A DNA stretch of 64,000 nt from Marinomonas spartinae (GTDB lineage Bacteria > Pseudomonadota > Gammaproteobacteria > Pseudomonadales > Marinomonadaceae), in assembly GCF_900089775.1 (NCBI RefSeq), contig NZ_FLOB01000003.1:310001-374000 (forward strand). Reading direction: 5' to 3'. Under the pieces are notes generated by a model, which made no database searches, was not told the origin of the DNA, and was given only the letters and a program-made list of their open reading frames with translations. Both the position numbers and the translations under genes were made by a program. This document shows, one piece after another, positions 53,592 to 63,299 of this stretch (its first letter is position 1; every line of letters starts with the position of its first letter).

Positions 53592-54929
53592 CTACAAACC
53601 CAAACGTTGTCGGACAAAGGTGATGGGACGGCGTAACAAGTAGTAAGCCAACGATACCTGCTTACCGTACAACTTGGCAGTGCCCCGTAAACCAATTCTT
53701 GGGGGAAGATGATGATCCTCAATATTCGCTACGATCCGATACGCCACCACTTGATCAGGTGTTAAACTTGGCTCAAAAGACGAATAATCCACACTAAATG
53801 GGATCGGATTGAGTGGGTCCGTATCCAAATAAAAGGTTACTTTATTACCATGACTCAGTGAAATGGCATCTTTCACTGGCAACATAATATTTAATTGCAC
53901 ATGATTTGGGTCAGCAATGGATAAAATGCGCTCACCGACTACTACTGGACGACCTTTCCACTTATCTGGGTCATCTAACACCGCCACCCCTGCTTTATCT
54001 GCCAGAATATCCGTTTGCGTAAGTTTCGTTTTCAGATAATTACGCTCAATAGTTTTTAATTCAACTTGTGATTCCAGTTGCGCCAGTTCAGACTTTTTCT
54101 TACGATCAACATAGCCCGCTTGCTCAGCGGTTCTTAACTCCGCTTGAGCTCGCTCCAACTCCCGCTGAGCCACATCAAAGCGCCCCTTAAATTCCGTTTT
54201 ATCCATCTCTACAACTAATTGCCCTTTGGTCACATGCTCCCCTGGTTTCACTAAAACCTGACTGACAGCGCCCGCCAAAGGAGAGGTAATTAAAAGAGGA
54301 TCCTTAGCCGCAATTTCAGCAGGTGCTAATACAGTTAAACGAACAGGCACAAAACTCAAGACAACCAGTGCCATCAAGAGTATCCATTGCACACGTTTAG
54401 AAAAAAAACGTTTAGCCCAATAACGCCAACCAGTACGAGAAACAAAAAATTGCAATGCATGGGCATAACTGGATGCTAAATGCTGCAGCAAACCTATTTC
54501 TTTCTCCGTCCATGGTTGAGATTTTGCCAACCAGAGCACACCCACTCGTTGATTGGGTTTAGAGGGGATAAAAAGCGGCAACCAAAGCATATAATTGGGT
54601 GAGAACTCACTCAGGTCATTTGCTAACTCAGCAGGCCAAGACGCACTATCTATCGTATGCGTATTGGCCGCTGACTCAAAACTATCCTCCCGCTTAGCAA
54701 TTTGCTCCAACCAAGCACAAAACGGCGTCGTTCGATCCACCAAAGACAGATCACTCAAAGCGTTGACCGTTAGACGTTCAATCTCGCTGCCTATTAAATA
54801 GGCCGCTTGCTCATAAGGGACAAGAGTTTTGGTCATATTGACCATCACAAAACTCAATTCCGTTAATGTTTCACAACGCCTAACCTGCTGCTCTATTTGC
54901 AACAGCTGCGCTACAACGTGATCTGACAT
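53592..54929 (-). CDS. GAF-like domain fused to a HlyD-type membrane-fusion protein
   Basis: 445 residues. The first 165 form a soluble GAF-like domain (FVMVNMTKTLVPYEQAAYLI, LWLPLFIPSKPNQRVGVLWL), with the sensor-type alternation of strands and helices. One membrane span is near residues 178-195 (VQWILLMALVVLSFVPV). The periplasmic part is HlyD-like: lipoyl halves (SPLAGAVSQVLVKPGEHVTKGQ), a helical hairpin (ELERAQAELRTAEQ) and a beta-barrel. A GAF domain on an adaptor is unusual; it may sense a small molecule or bind a partner. The gene starts 7 bases after the giant's stop and abuts the next start with no gap. Confidence 0.87.
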   Translation of the reverse strand: MSDHVVAQLLQIEQQVRRCETLTELSFVMVNMTKTLVPYEQAAYLIGSEIERLTVNALSDLSLVDRTTPFCAWLEQIAKREDSFESAANTHTIDSASWPAELANDLSEFSPNYMLWLPLFIPSKPNQRVGVLWLAKSQPWTEKEIGLLQHLASSYAHALQFFVSRTGWRYWAKRFFSKRVQWILLMALVVLSFVPVRLTVLAPAEIAAKDPLLITSPLAGAVSQVLVKPGEHVTKGQLVVEMDKTEFKGRFDVAQRELERAQAELRTAEQAGYVDRKKKSELAQLESQVELKTIERNYLKTKLTQTDILADKAGVAVLDDPDKWKGRPVVVGERILSIADPNHVQLNIMLPVKDAISLSHGNKVTFYLDTDPLNPIPFSVDYSSFEPSLTPDQVVAYRIVANIEDHHLPPRIGLRGTAKLYGKQVSLAYYLLRRPITFVRQRLGL

Positions 54930-54936
54930 AATCTAT

Positions 54937-57900
54937 TTAAGACACCAATAGTTTCATTAAATCACGACCATAATCATCAAGTTGACTAGCCGCTTTGTTT
55001 AACTGCTCATCCAATGACATAAAAGTCACCCCATTACCTGCTGCACTGGCTGGTGCTGGCTCGGTCGATTGCTGACCTTGCGGAGAAGTTGGCAATTTAT
55101 CCAGATCCAGATCCACTTCAAGTACACGAGTATTACCATTTGCATCCACCGCATTAATTTTCAGGGATATCTTTCCTTGCCCTGGTGGAGGCGTCATAGA
55201 GACTTCCCCCGTAACAGGATCGACTTGTACCCAACTTGGTAAAGTCGAGCCATCTGATAATGTGGCACTATAGTTACTCGCCAACCCTGTATCCGCTATA
55301 GCAATGGATACTCGGTCTGGTTGAGTGGACAAATTGGCAATGCTTAAACCTGTCGTATTAGCCGCCACACCAGATGTGGGTGTTACCTGAACCTGTCCAT
55401 CCGCCCCCACATCCACAGCAACTCGGGATGTCGATATAACAGTCGCTGGCTGACCAGTACCAATAGCATTTGGCACGCTGTTACCCACATTTATATTACC
55501 ATTGTCTATCGTATTTATATTGGCATTAATGGCTGGCGCTCCCGCAAAACCACTCACCCCTTGCTCTGATGCAATCGTTCCTGTAGGTAACGGTGTGGTA
55601 GTCGTTGTTGGTGCATCAAGCTGAACCGTCGTACCCTGTGGTTCAGCTTGCGGCGTGGGAATAATTGTCGGCACAACAGGTGCAATGACTGGCGCAGGGG
55701 AAATCGTTAGAGTAATGGGAACTTTTACTTCAGCGCCATGAGGGTCCGTTGCAATAATTTGTAATGTGTTTACACCCTCAAATCCACCTACAGGCTTACC
55801 TGAAATGGTATGTGTTTCTGCGTTAAACAGCATCCCTGTCGGCAAATTCTCAACACGCCAGACCAATTTACTCGTTTCGCCGCTGTCCAAATCTTTAAAT
55901 AAATTGGCGGGCAAGGTGACTGGAGAAAAAGCCTGACCGCTTATCGCAGTTAAAGAAGCAACCACACCAGAATCAATAGGGGCATCATTCGAACCAACAA
56001 TGTTAAATACAGCCTTGGTCGTTTGCGTCGCATTGCCATCGGTCACTTCAATAGTAAAGCTATCATTCACTGACTGCCCGGCAGTCAAGGCTTGTGTATC
56101 ACTATTACTATTAGACAATTCATAACTGACAGTATCCGTTGCCAGTGTTAAGGTTGCCGTACCGTAGGTACCTACTTTTGAGTAACTCAAGCCCCCATTC
56201 GTGGTACTCCACCCATTACTAAGCAGATAAGCGGCGTCGTAATGGACTGTCCCAACAGTATCAACATCTGCTTTAGTTAAGGTAATGGAAGCCTTACTTG
56301 TTCCTAGCGTCGCGTTATTGATACCTCCGGCTTCCACTAGAGTTGCTGTCGCGGTGCTTGCGCTGACCGTTGGGGCGTTGTCATTTAGATCGTTCACACT
56401 AACGGTCACCACTTTTGTGCCCATTAGGTTACCAGCCCCGTTATCTGTCGCAATCACATTAAAGCTGTAGCTGGACTTGGTTTCGAAGTCCGCTGACGCT
56501 TTGAGGGTTACTGCTCCCGTCACGGCGTTGATATCTAATAAATTCGCATCCGCACCGGACAAACTGTACTGCAAGGTATTATTCGCCGCCGTACCATCAG
56601 CATCCGTCGCGGTGACCTGATAGATCACCGTACTGGTCGGTGCATTTTCATTGACACTGCCCGTCGCACTGGAGGTAATCACGGGGGCGTTGTCGTTTAG
56701 ATCGTTCACACTAACGGCCACCGCTTTGCTGTCCGTTAGATTGCCAGTACCGTTATCGGTAACAACAACATTGAAGCTGTAGGTATTTTTCGTCTCATAA
56801 TCCGCAGAGTTTTTCAGAGTGACTGCGCCCGTACTGGGGTTGATATTTAATAATGCGGCATCCGCACCAGTTAGACTGTAAGTTAAGGTATCATTTTCAG
56901 CATCCGTCGCCGTCGCCATGTAGATCACGGTGCTGGTCGGCGCATTTTCATTGACACTTCCTGTTGCCCCTGAGGTGATGACGGGAGCATCATTAGTTCC
57001 TGTGATAGTCACTGTCACATCTTGCGTGGCTTTTGCGTTAAAGTCGTCTGTAACAATAATACTAAAGACCGCTGTTACGGTTTCCCCTTGTTTCAAAAAG
57101 TCGATACTACTTTCTGCTATATTAAAGCTCCAATTGACCGTACCAGTATTGGTATTACTACTGGGTGAGCTAATGCTGAAAGCAGCTTTTAGAGCAGCAA
57201 TTTGATCAGCCGTTAGAGTTAGGGCAGTTGTCCCATCTTGCGCTTTGGCTGTAATGGATTTATCCGCTTTTGTCGCCGTAGGACGATTGGTCGTATCGGC
57301 ATCGCTAAACGTCACACTACCATTTTTCGTTAACGCTCCACCCTCTGTTAGGTTGCCGGTTACATCAACAGCGCTAATCACTGGGACAGCATTATCTTTT
57401 AGCGTGATATCATTTCCTGTCCCACCCACATAGCTCGTCTGAAAGCTATGGCTATTAGAGGTTAACGACCCACCCTCCGCGACACCATTTAGCGTTCCTG
57501 TAATCGCACTCGAACCTTGATTATCAATCAGTTCAAACGTGTTACCACTACTGGTCACCGAATAAGCGATATCAAAAGCACTGTTCGCCCCCAAGGTAAC
57601 ATTACCTTTAACTGTCACTTGGTCATATTCTGTTTTAGCTGTCGACCCCGTAATATCCGCTTTTAAAGTGCCATTTAATACGAGATTGCCATTAACAGTC
57701 AGCCCCCCTGCCCCACTGTTAATACCAGAGACACCCGGCGCAAGAAAGCCACCACTGTTCACAGTTAGTGTATTGGTTGAGTTTGCTGAGAAGACAGACC
57801 CAGAGCCTGCTAAGGTTGCGCCTGAGTTGACAATAACCTCTGATGTATTAGTCAGTGACCCAGTCAATGACAAGGTACCACCAGAAACAGTTGTGTTCCC

Positions 57901-60900
57901 TGAATAAGTATTATTGCCTGATAACGTTAAAGTGCCCGACCCAACCTTCGCTAATGCAGCGCCCGCAGAACCTGCACTAAAAACGCCACTAAAAGTCGTT
58001 GACGTATTATTTCCACCAACCGTTAACGTCCCTCCATTGGCAGCAATACTGCCTGCACCAGCAATCGATCCTATAGTTTCAGAGGTAGAAGTAGATAATT
58101 CAAATGTTGCACCTGCAGCAACCGTTACTGCACTGTTATCGGCAATAGCACTACCGCCAGAGGCAAACACTTCACCTGAAGAAATCGTCGTGTCTCCCGT
58201 ATAGGTATTCGCTCCCGACAAGGCTAGTGTACCAGCTCCTGTCTTAATCAGCCCTCCCGTACCACTCATTACCCCTGCAAACGAACTACTATTGGTCTGA
58301 TTAACGGTCAACGTATTGGCACCTAAATCAACACGGGTTCCGCTAACACCACTCAAGTTACCAATCGTCTCGTTGCTGGAAAGGCTTAATTTGCCTGTAC
58401 CCGTTAATGCCACTGCACTGGTATCTGCCAACGCCATGCCATTACTATTATTGAGTACCAATTCCCCCGCAGAAACGATTGTATTACCGGTATAGGTGTT
58501 CTCTCCGGTCAATGTAACAGCACCCGAACCAGACTTAGTAAACGTTCCGGTTCCACTGATTATCTTACTGTAAGTACCCGATGAGTTTTGGTTGAATACG
58601 ACAGCCGCATTATTGACAATATCGCCTGTTAGGCTTGTTGTCGTACCACTTAGAGTCCCCGCCGATACGGTAGCGGCACCAGACCAAGAATTGCCAGCGC
58701 CAGACAAGAGTAAAGTCCCCGCCCCTGCCTTTTCAATCGAACCAGAACCAGAAATGTCACCAGAAATCGTGACATTATTCGCATTCGTAATCGAACCGCC
58801 GTTGAATACAAAATTATTGGCTAAAGCAATGGATGAGCCTGTAACCGTTAATCCTTGTGACAGAGTGACAGCGCCACCACCAAGATTGCCACCATCGGCC
58901 ACCACCACACCACCACTTCCGGAGAGCGTTAAGCCTCCAGAAAACGTATTGTTTCCAGAAAGGGTTAATGCACGCCCTCCAGTATGAGTCAGTGCGCCTG
59001 AACCAGAAATAGCACCACTGACAGTCACATCACTGTTAGTAACCGTAATGGTTCCCCCATTTGCACCTAGAGTGATGTCATGTGAGATATCGGACGAATT
59101 TTGCAGAATTAACGAACCACCATCTAAGGTAAGCCCCCCCGAGCCGAGGTTGCCATTATCTGAAATAGACAAACTCCCGCCAGTCACATTGGTACTAAAA
59201 GAAGAGTTACTATTTATAGCGCTAGATAAGGTAAGACGGCCGTCCCCCATTTTGGTAAGACTTTGACCATTACCTGTTATGGTACTTGCAATAGTTAACG
59301 AATCACCAACACCATTAGTAACAATCGCGCTTCCTTGAAGATTCAATGTGCCATTGGATATTGTCAAACCATTCATCAAGTCAGTATCGAGTATCACACC
59401 AGATACCAGCTCGATCGTCTGACCATTCATATCTACGAAGTCAGAGGCTAGATTAAACGACACAGTCTGATTTGCCGACGCATAATGCATGGCCTCTATC
59501 AGCGACAACCCACCGCCATCAGTGAGGTCAGTGGCATAATCAGAAAAAGTGGCATTATCATTCTTGTTATCGCCTGTCGTCACCGTCAGAGAATTAATAA
59601 CATCATATTTTGCATCATTACTACCTGTGGGCGTGGTATTGGTTATCGCGTTACCGACAATATCTTGAATATTTTGAGTGCCAGAAAAACCAAGAGAGAC
59701 GGTGCCATTGAGATCCGCTAAATCCCCGCCCGATACCGTAATATTATAGACATTGCTGCTACCCACTTGAGAAACACTCGTCACACTTGCTGTTGTCCCT
59801 GCTACGGAAAAATCACTAGCATCTAAGTTAGAAACCGCTTCTGAAAAGGCCACTTGATAAACCAGCGAGTCCGCATTAGTAGAAGAACCAGTGGGTGTTT
59901 GGCGAGTAATCGAAGTAATAGTCGGTGCTGTCGTATCAAGTACGTAATTTTGGCTATAAACTTCTCCGTCGTTACCAGCCTTGTCAGTCACCTTAACTTT
60001 TAAGGTGCTTGATTCCGTTAACGTTTGTCCTGCTAAAGACCAAGTATTCGATCCCACGGACGCCGTCGCCACTGTCCAGCTCGCCCCATTATCAAGGGAC
60101 ACGTAAACGCTCTCTCCCGATGACAAGTTCGCTGATAAGGTGCCACTGACCGTCTGCTCAGCCGTCTTGGTGATAATGGAGCCACCGTTAACCGCACTGT
60201 CAGCGGAAAACGCCGCAGAGGCAATTGTCTTTGTTGGTGCACTTGTATCCAGCACATACGCTTGGTTATAAACTTCTCCGTCGTTACCAGCAGTGTCGGT
60301 GACTTTCACCTTCAATGTGTTAGATCCCGTTAGCGTTTGTCCGGCCAGCGTCCATGTGTTCTGCCCAACTGTGGCAGTAGCAGCACTCCAGTTGGTTCCG
60401 CCGTCAAGTGACACGTAAACAGTTTCGCCTGAGGCAAGATTGGCCGACAGAGTACCGCTGACGGTCTGACTCGCCGTCTTGGTGATCCAGTCACTGTTAG
60501 TACCGCCGTTAGCCGCTGTATCAGCCGAAAAGGCCGCTGAGGCAATTGTCTTTGTTGGTGCACTTGTATCCAGCACATACGCTTGGTTATAAACTTCTCC
60601 GTCGTTACCAGCAGTGTCGGTGACTTTCACCTTCAATGTGTTAGATCCCGTTAGCGTTTGTCCGGCCAGCGTCCATGTGTTCTGCCCAACTGTGGCAGTA
60701 GCAGCACTCCAGTTGGTTCCGCCGTCAAGTGACACGTAAACAGTTTCGCCTGAGGCAAGATTGGCCGACAGAGTACCGCTGACGGTCTGACTCGCCGTCT
60801 TGGTGATCCAGTCACTGTTAGTACCGCCGTTAGCCGCTGTATCAGCCGAAAAGGCCGCTGAGGCAATTGTCTTTGTTGGTGCACTTGTATCCAGCACATA

Positions 60901-63186
60901 CGCTTGGTTATAAACTTCTCCGTCGTTACCAGCAGTGTCGGTGACTTTCACCTTCAATGTGTTAGATCCCGTTAGCGTTTGTCCGGCCAGCGTCCATGTG
61001 TTCTGCCCAACTGTGGCAGTAGCAGCACTCCAGTTGGTTCCGCCGTCAAGTGACACGTAAACAGTTTCGCCTGAGGCAAGATTGGCCGACAGAGTACCGC
61101 TGACGATCTGACTCGCCGTCTTGGTGATCCAGTCACTGTTAGTACCGCCGTTAGCCGCTGTATCAGCCGAAAAGGCCGCTGAGGTAATTGTCTTTGTTGG
61201 TGCACTTGTATCCAGCACATATGCTTGGCTATAAACTGCTCCGTCGTTACCAGCCTTATCAGTCACCTTGACTTTTAAGGTGCTTGATTCCGTTAACGTT
61301 TGTCCTGCTAAAGACCAAGTATTCGATCCCACGGACGCCGTCGCCACTGTCCAGCTCGCCCCATTATCAAGGGACACGTAAACGCTCTCTCCCGATGACA
61401 AGTTCTCTGATAAGGTGCCACTGACCGTCTGCTCAGCCGTCTTGGTGATAAAATCGCTGTTAGTACCGCCGTTAGCCGTTGTATCAACCGAAAATGTCGC
61501 TGAGGCAATTGTCTCTGTTGGCGCCGTTGTATCAATTGTTACCGACTGGGCGGAAGTAGCAGCGCTGTCGGTCCCACCGACGGTCTGGATCGCCTTGATG
61601 TTGTAGGTGCCAGAGGTCAGGGCCGAGCTGGTGGTCAACTGGATGCTGGTGCCGCTGGCAGCTCCGGTCTTAAGAGTCTCTCCCGCATCGACCACCCCAT
61701 TATTGTTGGCGTCGTTGAACAGCGTAACCGTCGCTCCGCTAGTGACACCAGTAACGGTAAAGGTCGGCGTGGTATCGTTGGTGATGTTGTCCGTGCTGGA
61801 TATACCGGTATCGGATGCCGCTGACAAATCCGGTGTTGATGGGACACTCGGCCCAGAGGAAGGGGCAACCACATTATCATAAGTAATGCCGGTGAATGTT
61901 AGGTCAGCCAGATTAATTCCAGGCGCATTGTTACATTTAAAATTGAAGTCTATTTGCGCAACCCCTGTCACAGGGGCGTTATTATCAAATAAGGTAAAAA
62001 TATTTAAGGGTGAAGACGCCGTAGGGGCACCACTGGTAGTCTTTGAAGGTATTGATGTGTCACCATTTAACGTCATGGTGCGTAAAACAGCACCACCTTT
62101 ATCTTTAAAGACAATTGTGGAACTAGAATCTAAGACTATTTCACCAGAACTACCAAAGTTATATACCTTCACCTCACTGACATCAAATGAGGCTGCATCT
62201 ACACCATCTGCCTTTATTGTGATGGTTGCATCATTATCGGAGGTATCGGTAAGGAACATCTCTCCATTTCCATCTATACCATCTAGCGTCACTCCATTAC
62301 CCACCACTAAATTAACGTCTGTTAATGATTTAAACCCTGTCCCTCCACTGTTTGGAGAGTCCTTCTCACCACTAAAATCTGATATTGTTTCTGCTAAAAC
62401 AGAGTGATAATGATCTAAGATCGCTTTATCCCAAACAGCCCCCTCTTTTATATGACCTTGATGGTACTCTAAATCCCAGTCTCCATGTAAATCAGCCGCT
62501 CCGGTAAGATCATTAGACGCGGCCACATCGGCTTGGGTTAGCTGTGCGATGGAATCAATAAATGCTTGCCCTTCGCCACTTGCCACATCACAGCCATAGA
62601 GCAGCAAATCGCCCTGTTCATTCAATGCCGCACCCAGTTGCGCTAGATCTGAAGCACGACCGTTAATATCAGAACGATCCAGATTCAGTGCGCCAAGATT
62701 GACACTGCCTTCCGAGCCATGACTAATAATATGAATGGCATCATAATCACTATGAGTTTTTGCCCACTCTGTCATTTGTGACAAACCATCTTGGCTAGAA
62801 TCGAGCAGCACGACTTCCACACCCGCCTTTGTACCATTCACCAAGCTTTGGTAATCCGCGACATTGGTTTCAATAAAAACCACTTCTTTACGGCCGTTAT
62901 TTTGTGCAGGATCAACGGCTCGGACTTCGGTGGGCGCAATAACAACAGATTTACTGATGTCTTTATGACGATCAGCAGTAACGGTATGATTAGAATCCGT
63001 TTGTGTCGCATCATGGTGTAGTTGGGCGTCACTGATCACATCTACTGCCGTGGCAACGGCCGCACCATCCAACAACAGGCGAGGCTCTAAAGCCGTAATC
63101 AGCGGCTTACGCGCATGATTTTTTTTTCCTACAGAATGATAATCTGACATTTTTTTGCCTAATTTGTTGGAATAGTGCTTTTTCAT
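54937..63186 (-). CDS. Giant LEPR-XLL / DUF4347 repeat surface protein
   Basis: 2749 residues. In order: a basic N-terminus with the sorting motif ALEPRLLLDGAA (about residues 31-42), DUF4347 (about 105-260), an unassigned segment to 430, then tandem Ig-like repeats (about 432-1085). After these come many autotransporter-type beta-strand repeats with the GAGTL.LSG.NTYTG pattern (about 1195-1935). Then a VCBS domain, two cadherin-like repeats (VNENAPTSTVIY), a second VCBS-like unit, a He_PIG domain (about 2405-2500) and a Pro/Thr linker. No outer-membrane barrel, RTX repeat or LPxTG ending is present. The tail ends LDDYGRDLMKLLVS. The ATG at 63186, behind GAGG, is preferred to the GTG three codons upstream. 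Probably an adhesin or matrix protein. Confidence 0.92.
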   Translation of the reverse strand: MKKHYSNKLGKKMSDYHSVGKKNHARKPLITALEPRLLLDGAAVATAVDVISDAQLHHDATQTDSNHTVTADRHKDISKSVVIAPTEVRAVDPAQNNGRKEVVFIETNVADYQSLVNGTKAGVEVVLLDSSQDGLSQMTEWAKTHSDYDAIHIISHGSEGSVNLGALNLDRSDINGRASDLAQLGAALNEQGDLLLYGCDVASGEGQAFIDSIAQLTQADVAASNDLTGAADLHGDWDLEYHQGHIKEGAVWDKAILDHYHSVLAETISDFSGEKDSPNSGGTGFKSLTDVNLVVGNGVTLDGIDGNGEMFLTDTSDNDATITIKADGVDAASFDVSEVKVYNFGSSGEIVLDSSSTIVFKDKGGAVLRTMTLNGDTSIPSKTTSGAPTASSPLNIFTLFDNNAPVTGVAQIDFNFKCNNAPGINLADLTFTGITYDNVVAPSSGPSVPSTPDLSAASDTGISSTDNITNDTTPTFTVTGVTSGATVTLFNDANNNGVVDAGETLKTGAASGTSIQLTTSSALTSGTYNIKAIQTVGGTDSAATSAQSVTIDTTAPTETIASATFSVDTTANGGTNSDFITKTAEQTVSGTLSENLSSGESVYVSLDNGASWTVATASVGSNTWSLAGQTLTESSTLKVKVTDKAGNDGAVYSQAYVLDTSAPTKTITSAAFSADTAANGGTNSDWITKTASQIVSGTLSANLASGETVYVSLDGGTNWSAATATVGQNTWTLAGQTLTGSNTLKVKVTDTAGNDGEVYNQAYVLDTSAPTKTIASAAFSADTAANGGTNSDWITKTASQTVSGTLSANLASGETVYVSLDGGTNWSAATATVGQNTWTLAGQTLTGSNTLKVKVTDTAGNDGEVYNQAYVLDTSAPTKTIASAAFSADTAANGGTNSDWITKTASQTVSGTLSANLASGETVYVSLDGGTNWSAATATVGQNTWTLAGQTLTGSNTLKVKVTDTAGNDGEVYNQAYVLDTSAPTKTIASAAFSADSAVNGGSIITKTAEQTVSGTLSANLSSGESVYVSLDNGASWTVATASVGSNTWSLAGQTLTESSTLKVKVTDKAGNDGEVYSQNYVLDTTAPTITSITRQTPTGSSTNADSLVYQVAFSEAVSNLDASDFSVAGTTASVTSVSQVGSSNVYNITVSGGDLADLNGTVSLGFSGTQNIQDIVGNAITNTTPTGSNDAKYDVINSLTVTTGDNKNDNATFSDYATDLTDGGGLSLIEAMHYASANQTVSFNLASDFVDMNGQTIELVSGVILDTDLMNGLTISNGTLNLQGSAIVTNGVGDSLTIASTITGNGQSLTKMGDGRLTLSSAINSNSSFSTNVTGGSLSISDNGNLGSGGLTLDGGSLILQNSSDISHDITLGANGGTITVTNSDVTVSGAISGSGALTHTGGRALTLSGNNTFSGGLTLSGSGGVVVADGGNLGGGAVTLSQGLTVTGSSIALANNFVFNGGSITNANNVTISGDISGSGSIEKAGAGTLLLSGAGNSWSGAATVSAGTLSGTTTSLTGDIVNNAAVVFNQNSSGTYSKIISGTGTFTKSGSGAVTLTGENTYTGNTIVSAGELVLNNSNGMALADTSAVALTGTGKLSLSSNETIGNLSGVSGTRVDLGANTLTVNQTNSSSFAGVMSGTGGLIKTGAGTLALSGANTYTGDTTISSGEVFASGGSAIADNSAVTVAAGATFELSTSTSETIGSIAGAGSIAANGGTLTVGGNNTSTTFSGVFSAGSAGAALAKVGSGTLTLSGNNTYSGNTTVSGGTLSLTGSLTNTSEVIVNSGATLAGSGSVFSANSTNTLTVNSGGFLAPGVSGINSGAGGLTVNGNLVLNGTLKADITGSTAKTEYDQVTVKGNVTLGANSAFDIAYSVTSSGNTFELIDNQGSSAITGTLNGVAEGGSLTSNSHSFQTSYVGGTGNDITLKDNAVPVISAVDVTGNLTEGGALTKNGSVTFSDADTTNRPTATKADKSITAKAQDGTTALTLTADQIAALKAAFSISSPSSNTNTGTVNWSFNIAESSIDFLKQGETVTAVFSIIVTDDFNAKATQDVTVTITGTNDAPVITSGATGSVNENAPTSTVIYMATATDAENDTLTYSLTGADAALLNINPSTGAVTLKNSADYETKNTYSFNVVVTDNGTGNLTDSKAVAVSVNDLNDNAPVITSSATGSVNENAPTSTVIYQVTATDADGTAANNTLQYSLSGADANLLDINAVTGAVTLKASADFETKSSYSFNVIATDNGAGNLMGTKVVTVSVNDLNDNAPTVSASTATATLVEAGGINNATLGTSKASITLTKADVDTVGTVHYDAAYLLSNGWSTTNGGLSYSKVGTYGTATLTLATDTVSYELSNSNSDTQALTAGQSVNDSFTIEVTDGNATQTTKAVFNIVGSNDAPIDSGVVASLTAISGQAFSPVTLPANLFKDLDSGETSKLVWRVENLPTGMLFNAETHTISGKPVGGFEGVNTLQIIATDPHGAEVKVPITLTISPAPVIAPVVPTIIPTPQAEPQGTTVQLDAPTTTTTPLPTGTIASEQGVSGFAGAPAINANINTIDNGNINVGNSVPNAIGTGQPATVISTSRVAVDVGADGQVQVTPTSGVAANTTGLSIANLSTQPDRVSIAIADTGLASNYSATLSDGSTLPSWVQVDPVTGEVSMTPPPGQGKISLKINAVDANGNTRVLEVDLDLDKLPTSPQGQQSTEPAPASAAGNGVTFMSLDEQLNKAASQLDDYGRDLMKLLVS
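60212..61220 (-). repeat. 321-bp tandem repeats, three nearly identical copies
   Basis: The landmark ACTTGTATCCAGCACATA recurs at 60241, 60562, 60883 and 61204, exactly 321 bases apart, i.e. 107 codons. The first two units look identical; the third differs at a few bases (for example the codon giving SQIVSGT instead of SQTVSGT). The units encode Ig-like domains inside the giant protein. Flanking domains on both sides are more distant variants of the same unit. Confidence 0.95.
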
Positions 63187-63299
63187 ACTCGTCACCTCGA
63201 TGGGTAATTCTTAATAAGCAGGTTCGTTCTGCTTTATTTAAATATAGTCAATTCATTGTTTTCAGCCGCACATTTAATGCGATTTTTAATCCAAAACAT

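Noticed and set aside
57914..58987. Several plus-strand open frames with Pro/Val/Ala-rich products
   Set aside because: They mirror the Thr/Gly/Ser-rich autotransporter-type repeats on the minus strand and have no own signals.
60212..61220. CRISPR array suggested by regular repeats
   Set aside because: Units are 321 bases long, contiguous without spacers, and lie in frame within a protein gene.
61886..62407. 173-codon plus-strand open frame opposite the giant gene
   Set aside because: It lies fully within the coding sequence of the giant protein and its product is a Val/Pro/Ser-rich reverse image of repeat codons; no ribosome site or family.
54937..63186. RTX toxin/adhesin with classical type I secretion
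   Set aside because: No GGxGxDxUx nonapeptide repeats are present, and no ABC exporter gene is in the window.
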